Part shown: piece after piece, positions 59,641-64,000 of the stretch | Layout: every line of letters begins with the position of its first letter | Numbering within the stretch: the stretch's first letter is position 1 | NCBI GenBank assembly: GCA_046346845.1 | Contig: JAXMHH010000006.1 | Coordinates: 1 to 64,000 of the forward strand | DNA length: 64,000 nt | DNA from: DSSB01 sp046346845 | Lineage (GTDB): Bacteria > UBA10199 > DSSB01 | Direction of reading: 5' to 3' | Made by a program: the position numbers and the translations under genes | Notes under the pieces: generated by a model | Database searches by the model: none | Told to the model about the DNA's origin: nothing | What the model saw: only the letters and a program-made list of their open reading frames with translations

Positions 59641-59803
59641 ACGGAAGCCCGAGGCCATACCTAGTGTTACTATGCCCGGCTCCGAGAACCGGGACAGGAA
59701 AGGCCTGACCTACAAGGCCGAAGCCGATCGGAAATCTGGGGCACCATTAATGCCCGCCCTGCAGCAAGGGTTTAGGAAATGATCGGAAGCAAAGACAGGA
59801 GAA
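59641..59803 (+). other. Structured 5' leader before the peroxiredoxin gene
   Basis: Four small hairpins follow each other: CCCGG/CCGGG (59675-59693), GGCCT/AGGCC (59702-59719), GGGCA/TGCCC (59739-59755) and CCCT/AGGG (59757-59770). GATCGGAA occurs twice (59726, 59781). A TTGACT box at 59606-59611 could begin transcription near 59641. It matches no riboswitch or small RNA that I can name. Confidence 0.4.
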
Positions 59804-59807
59804 TGCC

Positions 59808-60299
59808 ATGCGCCACTTTCTCATCGGATGCCTAATGGCGTTTGCGTGCTTCGCCGCGCAGGCCGCCGAGCTCAAGGTCGGGGCACCGGCCCCCGATTTC
59901 ACCGCGGTCGACGACCAAGGCAAGACGGTCTCGCTCAAGGACTTCCGCGGCAAGGCGGTCGTCCTCTATTTTTACCCGAAGGACGGAACGCCAGGCTGCA
60001 CCGTCCAGGCCCAGAGCTTTCGCGATCATTATTCGGAATTTCAAAATCTCGATACGGTCGTCTTGGGGGTGAATTACGACTCGCGGGCCTCTCATCAGGC
60101 TTTCAAAGAGAAAAACCAGCTGCCTTTCCCGCTGTTGGTCGATGCGGACAAGAAAATCTCCCAGGCCTTTGGGGTGCAAGGGAATTTCTTCCCCTCGCGG
60201 GACGTGATCATGATCGACGCAAACGGCAAGATCATGAAAATCCTCCGTTCCGTCAATCCCGAGACCGTGGTGGGAATCTTGCTTAAGGACGCCCAGTAA
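59808..60299 (+). CDS. Exported peroxiredoxin (BCP/AhpC-TSA family)
   Basis: A 163-residue thioredoxin-fold peroxidase with signal peptide (FLIGCLMAFACFAAQAAE). The active site is P57-K-D-G-T61-P-G-C64, the PxxxTxxC motif, and C64 is the only Cys of the mature protein, so it is of the 1-Cys type. It reduces hydroperoxides in the periplasm using an external thiol. ATG 59808 follows AGGAGAATGCC. A moderate terminator follows at 60323. Confidence 0.9.
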   Translation: MRHFLIGCLMAFACFAAQAAELKVGAPAPDFTAVDDQGKTVSLKDFRGKAVVLYFYPKDGTPGCTVQAQSFRDHYSEFQNLDTVVLGVNYDSRASHQAFKEKNQLPFPLLVDADKKISQAFGVQGNFFPSRDVIMIDANGKIMKILRSVNPETVVGILLKDAQ

Positions 60300-60322
60300 G
60301 TCCTTTCCCCGCAAAGCCATGC

Positions 60323-60346
60323 TCGCGCGACCGGCAGCGCGATTTT
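60323..60346 (+). terminator. Probable terminator of the peroxiredoxin gene
   Basis: TCGCGC (60323-60328), 8-nt loop, GCGCGA (60337-60342), then TTTT. The T-run is short. Confidence 0.5.
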
Positions 60347-60428
60347 ACAAATCGCTTGTCAATTCCCCTGAAAGGTTTATGCTTTGGCGCCAATTCTTAA
60401 ACCTTATTTTCTATCGAAGGAGGATTTC

Positions 60429-61016
60429 ATGAGGCGTTCTCTCTTGGTATTTTCCGCCGCCTTGGCGCTTACCTTGCCTGCGGCCCTTCGGGCCGAGGAC
60501 AAAAAGGCCGAGGCCCCGAAGACCGTTAGCTCGGTCCAATACAATACCTTGTCCGGCAAGGTCCTCGAGATCGACCAGGCCAAGCAAAGCATGGTCGTCG
60601 AGGGCGAAGGCGGCACCCGTTACGAAATCACCGTCGACGGCACCAAGGCCAAGAATTTCAAGAACATCAAGAAGGGCGACTTGGTTGTCGTGCAACAAGA
60701 AGAATCTCTCGCCCTCTCGCTCGCCAAAGGCGCCAAAGGCGAGAAACCTTCGGCCGATGTCGTAACGGAAAAGGCGACCGCCCCGGTCGGCTCCAAGCCC
60801 GGCGCCGAATCGGTGAAGACCTCCTCGATCTCCGCCGAGGTGGTCAAGGTCGATGCCGCCAAGTCGATGGTCGAATTGAAGGGCCCGGCGGGCAACACCC
60901 TCGTCCTCAAGGTAAAGGACCCCAAGAATCTGGAAGGGGTGAAGAAGGGCGACATGGTGACGGCGACTTATACCGTCGCGACCGCCGTCTCGGTGGAGCC
61001 GGCCCCGAAGAAGTAA
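60429..61016 (+). CDS. Exported protein with two tandem beta-rich repeats
   Basis: A 195-residue protein with signal peptide (LLVFSAALALTLPAALRAE). The mature part is an internal duplication. Copy 1 runs from SGKVLEIDQAKQSMVVEG to IKKGDLVVVQQEESLALSL, copy 2 from SAEVVKVDAAKSMVELKGP to VKKGDMVTATYTVATAVSV. Each has the GxVxxID...MVV/L...YEITV...KGDxV pattern seen in small periplasmic OB-like or DUF5666-type domains. Function unknown. ATG 60429 has AAGGAGG; TTGTCA-N16-TATGCT (60356-60383) is a plausible promoter and a strong terminator follows. Confidence 0.75.
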   Translation: MRRSLLVFSAALALTLPAALRAEDKKAEAPKTVSSVQYNTLSGKVLEIDQAKQSMVVEGEGGTRYEITVDGTKAKNFKNIKKGDLVVVQQEESLALSLAKGAKGEKPSADVVTEKATAPVGSKPGAESVKTSSISAEVVKVDAAKSMVELKGPAGNTLVLKVKDPKNLEGVKKGDMVTATYTVATAVSVEPAPKK

Positions 61017-61038
61017 TCTTTCTCTATTTCAAGTTGCA

Positions 61039-61066
61039 AAGGCCGCCTCCGGGCGGCCTTTTTTTT
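61039..61066 (+). terminator. Strong rho-independent terminator
   Basis: AAGGCCGCC and GGCGGCCTT around TCCG... with a run of eight T; ends the 60429 transcript. Confidence 0.92.
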
Positions 61067-61101
61067 ACGGCTGCAACCGCCGGTGGTTTCCCACCTGCCT
61101 G

Positions 61102-61308
61102 TCAGCGCCAGCGAAAGGTCGCACCGCCCAGGTTCACACCATCGGCGGGAGCCGCATGGGCCAGCTCCTCATCGAAGGACTCGGCCTCCAACTCCGCGGC
61201 GCCCACCTGCGCCCCGCCGAAGACGGCCTCACCTCCGAGGAAAGTAACGGACATCGACATGAAGAAACCGAAGATCAAAATTCCCAGCCAACGATAATCC
61301 TTTCTCAA
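61102..61308 (-). CDS. Small membrane-anchored protein of unknown function
   Basis: A 68-residue protein. The start is TTG 61308, preceded by an excellent AAGGAGG with 8-nt spacing. Residues 7-30 (WLGILIFGFFMSMSVTFLGGEAVF) form a signal-anchor; the rest is Ala/Glu-rich with no known domain. The gap 61309-61650 (about 340 bp) is very AT-rich around 61380-61480 and contains a TTTGTTT/AAACAAA inverted repeat and a TTGTCC-N18-GATAAT promoter (61573-61602) for the next gene; no coding sequence is seen there. Confidence 0.55.
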   Translation of the reverse strand: MRKDYRWLGILIFGFFMSMSVTFLGGEAVFGGAQVGAAELEAESFDEELAHAAPADGVNLGGATFRWR

Positions 61309-61650
61309 TTCCTTATCCTCCTTGCTCGCGTCTCTTTCAACGTTTCGCACAGGAAGAGAAAGCAATCGCCATGCCATCGGATTTAAAAACTAATACATTG
61401 TTATTTTTGTATTTTTTTTGATTCTCTCAAACTAAGGCCCCTCAATATTTGTTTAATTATTTAAAAAACAAACATATTAAACATCCGTTTATCGACGGCG
61501 TGGGCAGCCGCGGATCGCCAACGAAAAAAGCCCTAGCCACCGCCATGTCCCGGAACGAATTCCTGGCCTTGCTTGTCCGGTTCGTGCAGGTTCGCGGATA
61601 ATGCGCAACATGCCATCAACCGCCCTCTCTGGACGCAAAAGGAGGGGAAC

Positions 61651-62295
61651 TTGCTGAGCGCTGTCATCGCGGGAGCGAGCGGCCTGGCCGGCTCTCATTT
61701 GCTGAAGGTCCTGCTGGCCGACCCGGAAATTTTCGAGGTGATTGCGGTGGGGCGGAAAAGCCTCGGCAGCTCCAACCCCAAGCTGAAGGAGGTCCTGATT
61801 TCCGACTTGGCGGAATTGCCCGGTCAAGGCGAGAAGCTCAGGGGAGATCTTTATTTCTGCTGCCTGGGTACCACCCTAAAAACCGCCAAGACCCAAGCCA
61901 ACTTTAGAAAGGTCGACTACTCGGCTGTGGTGGAATTCGGAAAGATAGCGAAGGCCAACGGAGCGAAGGCCTTCGTCGTGATTTCATCCTATGGGGCCAA
62001 TGCCAAGGCCCCATTCTTTTACGCGCGCACCAAGGGCGAGGCCGAGCTCGCCCTGACCGCCTTAAAACTCCGGCGCCTGGTGATATTCCGGCCCAGCTTC
62101 TTGATTGGAAACCGCCAAGAAGTGCGCAGGGGAGAAAGATTATTCATTGGTATCGCCAAGGCCCTCTCGAGGGTCCTGCCGAAGGCCATCAACAAGCGCA
62201 TGATGACACCGGTCGAGATCCTGGTTGACCGAATGATAGCCGAGGCCAAAGCCGCCGAGCCTGGAACCTGCCTCGTGGAAGCGGGACAGATCTAA
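61651..62295 (+). CDS. NAD(P)-binding HTATIP2/TIP30-like oxidoreductase
   Basis: A 214-residue atypical SDR/NmrA-like protein: SAVIAGASGLAGSHLLKVLL (dinucleotide loop), YFCCLGTTLKTAKTQANFRKVDY, FVVISSYGAN and YARTKGEAELAL (YxxxK). This order matches bacterial homologues of HTATIP2/TIP30. Substrate unknown. It begins at TTG 61651, which has AAGGAGGGG upstream; the in-frame extension further up has no homology. Confidence 0.85.
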   Translation: MLSAVIAGASGLAGSHLLKVLLADPEIFEVIAVGRKSLGSSNPKLKEVLISDLAELPGQGEKLRGDLYFCCLGTTLKTAKTQANFRKVDYSAVVEFGKIAKANGAKAFVVISSYGANAKAPFFYARTKGEAELALTALKLRRLVIFRPSFLIGNRQEVRRGERLFIGIAKALSRVLPKAINKRMMTPVEILVDRMIAEAKAAEPGTCLVEAGQI

Positions 62296-62325
62296 GCTCG
62301 CAGCCACGGACTTCCCTCCCTGCGA

Positions 62326-62898
62326 TTATTGGATAACCAATTTCAGCTGGAATTTGCCATTCCAAGCGTCGCCCATCGGGCTTTCCTCGATGCAGATGCG
62401 ATAATCCCCGGTCTCCGTGAGCTCGCCGTCGAAGATGAGGCCACCCGGCTGCCCCTCGCCTCCCCCGCTCGGGGTACGCAGCGTTCCCCGCAGGGCGCCG
62501 TCGCCGCTGATCTCCACCCGCATGTGTTGGCCGCGTCGCGCCCGCGCCACAAAGCAGGCCTGGTCTTTCATCCCCTGCAATTGGCCCATGACCTCCGCCT
62601 GCGTACTGCCTTTCTTGAAGGAAATCCTCTGGGCCTTGGCCCAAGAGGCCGCCGGCCAGAGGAGGAGCGACAGCAATAACAGGCTGTTGAAAAACCACCG
62701 GCGGTTGGGCCAAGCCACCGCAGGCGGATTGGCGGGCCCCGAAAATCCGCAGGATTTTTGGGCGATAGATGGAGCCGGATTCATTCCGGCGGAAATAAAA
62801 TCTTTTTTCAACAGCCTCATAATAGTCCGGAAAAAAATTTGCATGAACTCGAGGGCATCGGCTTTCTCCACTTTTATTTGGGAATCCCCGCGGGGCAT
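62326..62898 (-). CDS. Exported beta-sandwich protein of unknown function
   Basis: An up to 190-residue protein whose start is uncertain: no in-frame start has a clear ribosome binding site. A signal peptide core (WFFNSLLLLSLLLWPAASWAKA) lies at about 69-90, so initiation may be internal, for example ATG at codon 28 or 39 or GTG near codon 61. The mature part (QAEVMGQLQGMKDQACFVARARRGQHMRVEISGD to GDYRICIEESP...FQLKLVIQ) resembles the PPC-type beta-sandwich found in secreted proteins. It is convergent with the TIP30-like gene. Confidence 0.6.
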   Translation of the reverse strand: MPRGDSQIKVEKADALEFMQIFFRTIMRLLKKDFISAGMNPAPSIAQKSCGFSGPANPPAVAWPNRRWFFNSLLLLSLLLWPAASWAKAQRISFKKGSTQAEVMGQLQGMKDQACFVARARRGQHMRVEISGDGALRGTLRTPSGGGEGQPGGLIFDGELTETGDYRICIEESPMGDAWNGKFQLKLVIQ

Positions 62899-62907
62899 GT
62901 CCCGGAG

Positions 62908-63204
62908 CTAGAGCCTGGTATAGCGACGGATCTCCGGGGGGGCCAGAAGAAATTCTCCGACCAAAGGAAGGGCCGCCTGGACGTGGGGGCTCTTCATATG
63001 GGCGTCGATGGCCGCGTGGCTCTCCCACTCTTCGAGAAACACGAAATCCGTCGGATCCTCGCTATTCTGGTGCAGCTCATAACGGAGGCAACCGGGCTCT
63101 TGCCGGGTCGGCACGATCAGCTGGTTTAAGAAGGCCTTCAGCCCCTCGACCCGAGCGGGCCTGGCCTTAAAGCAAGCAATCACTCGAATGGTTGGCTGGG
63201 GCAT
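62908..63204 (-). CDS. Antibiotic biosynthesis monooxygenase (ABM) domain protein
   Basis: A 98-residue ABM/YgiN-like ferredoxin-fold protein: IRVIACFKARPARVEGLKAFLNQLI, EPGCLRYELHQNSEDPTDFVFLEEWES and AIDAHMKSPHVQAAL. YgiN-type members are cofactor-free quinol monooxygenases; the substrate here is unknown. ATG 63204 has GAGGAG 8 nt upstream and is preferred to GTG three codons earlier. It lies 9 bp upstream of the beta-sandwich gene in the same direction. Confidence 0.88.
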   Translation of the reverse strand: MPQPTIRVIACFKARPARVEGLKAFLNQLIVPTRQEPGCLRYELHQNSEDPTDFVFLEEWESHAAIDAHMKSPHVQAALPLVGEFLLAPPEIRRYTRL

Positions 63205-63288
63205 GGGAAACACTCCTCTATTGCTACGAAAAATTCTCCCTATGCCTTATCAGCTGCTTAAATCAAAATATTTATTGTCTTATCGCTA

Positions 63289-63306
63289 GAATGACCTTGG
63301 TCATTC
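63289..63306. promoter_or_regulatory. 18-bp palindrome, candidate operator
   Basis: GAATGACCTTGGTCATTC is a perfect 8-2-8 inverted repeat in the gap between the divergent ABM and P-type ATPase genes, 16 bp before the ATPase -35. No T-tract follows on either strand, so an operator is more likely than a terminator. Confidence 0.5.
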
Positions 63307-63321
63307 CCGGCACCTGCCGTC

Positions 63322-63349
63322 TTGAGGCATCTTTTTCCTATCGTATAAT
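63322..63349 (+). promoter_or_regulatory. Sigma-70 promoter of the P-type ATPase gene
   Basis: TTGAGG (63322-63327), 16 bp, TATAAT (63344-63349). Transcription would begin near 63356, leaving a very short leader that still contains GGTGGAG. Confidence 0.55.
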
Positions 63350-63366
63350 CCAAGGTGGAGACAAGA

Positions 63367-64000
63367 TTGGCCGGCCCGGACGACACACCCTATTGGCAAA
63401 CGCCCCTTCCCAGGCTTTTCCAAGACTTGGAGAGCGGCCCCGAAGGCCTTCCGCTCGCGGAGGCCTCCAAGCGTCTCGCTCGCCTCGGTCCCAACAGCCT
63501 GCGTCCGCAACCCAAACGCGCCTTGCTCTGGCAATTCCTCTCCCGCTTCCGCAATCCGCTGGTCCTGCTGCTGCTCGCCGCCAGCGCCGTCTCGGCCCTT
63601 ACCCAGGATTTCGCCGGCTTCGTCACCATCGTGACCATGGTCTTGCTGAGCGTAACCCTCGATTTCTTCCAAGAGCATCGGGCAGGACAGGCCGCCGAAC
63701 GCCTCAAACAGTCGGTCTCCTTGCAGTCGAGCGTCCTGCGTTCCGGAACCAAGGCGGTCCTGCCCGCCTCGCAGCTGGTCCCGGGAGACGTCATTTTCCT
63801 CGCGGCGGGAGACCTGGTCCCCGCGGACGCAAGGCTGCTCGAGGCCAAGGATTTTTTCGTCAACCAGGCCTTGCTCAGCGGCGAGCCCTATCCCGTCGAA
63901 AAAAGCGTCGAGGCCGAGCCGGGTCCGGAGGAAGCCGGACTGGCCCCGAACTCGGTTTACATGGGCACGGCGGTGGTCAGCGGCAGCGCTCGGGCCCTAG
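63367..64000 (+). CDS. P-type ATPase, MgtA-like, N-terminal part (runs off the window)
   Basis: The first 211 residues of a P-type cation ATPase, starting at TTG 63367 with AAGGTGGAG 6 nt upstream. The N-domain has LARLGPNSLRPQPKRALLWQFLSRFRNPLVLLLLAASAVSAL (first membrane hairpin) and VLLSVTLDFFQEHRAGQAAERL. The actuator domain has LVPGDVIFLAAGDLVPADARLLEAKDFFVNQALLSGEPYPVEK, where LSGEPYPVEK is the LTGES-type loop. These are most like the Mg2+-importing MgtA/MgtB subgroup; a Ca2+ ATPase is the alternative. The phosphorylation site is beyond the window. Confidence 0.82.
   Translation, partial: MAGPDDTPYWQTPLPRLFQDLESGPEGLPLAEASKRLARLGPNSLRPQPKRALLWQFLSRFRNPLVLLLLAASAVSALTQDFAGFVTIVTMVLLSVTLDFFQEHRAGQAAERLKQSVSLQSSVLRSGTKAVLPASQLVPGDVIFLAAGDLVPADARLLEAKDFFVNQALLSGEPYPVEKSVEAEPGPEEAGLAPNSVYMGTAVVSGSARAL

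Noticed and set aside
59641..59803. Leader considered as a molybdenum-cofactor, c-di-GMP (GEMM) or SRP RNA
   Set aside because: None of the invariant sequence blocks of these RNAs can be aligned, and the downstream peroxiredoxin does not support them.

Overview
The window is a 64 kb, GC-rich (roughly 60%) stretch of a Gram-negative bacterial chromosome. Evidence for a diderm is plentiful: an OprO/P-type porin, a BamA-type beta-barrel, a FadL-family barrel, several lipoproteins and many exported proteins. Gene content (NhaR-type regulator, 2-oxoglutarate dehydrogenase complex, NtrC-type sigma-54 activator, fatty acyl reductases, acyl-CoA-binding protein) would fit a deltaproteobacterium-like lineage (Myxococcota, Bdellovibrionota or an uncultured relative), but that placement is inference. 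Most of the window is ordinary, tightly packed chromosomal sequence with many ATGA/GTGA overlaps; TTG and GTG starts are frequent.

Layout. 1-6.5 kb: porin fragment, beta-barrel protein, SDR, NhaR-like regulator with a T-N11-A operator facing hpf and a Na+/Ca2+ exchanger, VIT1-type transporter. 6.5-12 kb: small secreted protein, EF-G paralogue, DUF4442, HupE/UreJ protein, CorA. 12-18.6 kb: sugar-phosphate block (PGI/PMI, DUF4301, phosphoglucomutase, ROK kinase) and an HSDL2-like SDR. 18.9-24.3 kb: sucA-sucB-lpdA. 24.3-33.4 kb: ACBP, lipoprotein, a broken toxin-like gene, a two-component system of the NtrC type, a small His/Lys-rich exported protein, MsrA, an amidotransferase and a caspase-fold protein. 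33-42.6 kb: radical SAM protein, FadL, a plsB-gpsA-App1 phospholipid-precursor operon, GDSL lipoprotein, chalcone-isomerase-fold protein, lipoprotein. 42.6-47.4 kb: lexA-imuB-dnaE2 mutagenesis cassette. 47.5-49.6 kb: a large unknown protein, tRNA debris and tRNA-Val. 49.7-59.5 kb: an eight-gene operon for an unrecognised lipid or acyl product. 59.5-64 kb: peroxiredoxin, small exported proteins, ABM monooxygenase and the start of an MgtA-like P-type ATPase.

The most notable pattern is a set of six sigma-54 (-24/-12) promoters, all fitting NTGGCAY-N6-TGCW with exact 12-bp G-to-G spacing. They lie in front of the four lineage-specific, signal-peptide-less proteins (216-aa unknown at 11.9 kb, toxin-like pseudogene at 26.2 kb, caspase-fold protein at 31.9 kb, 572-aa protein at 49.2 kb), the small exported protein beside the NtrC-type two-component system, and the eight-gene acyl/lipid operon. 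I infer a shared sigma-54 regulon that couples effector-like proteins to production and export of an unusual lipid. No secretion machinery is encoded in the window.
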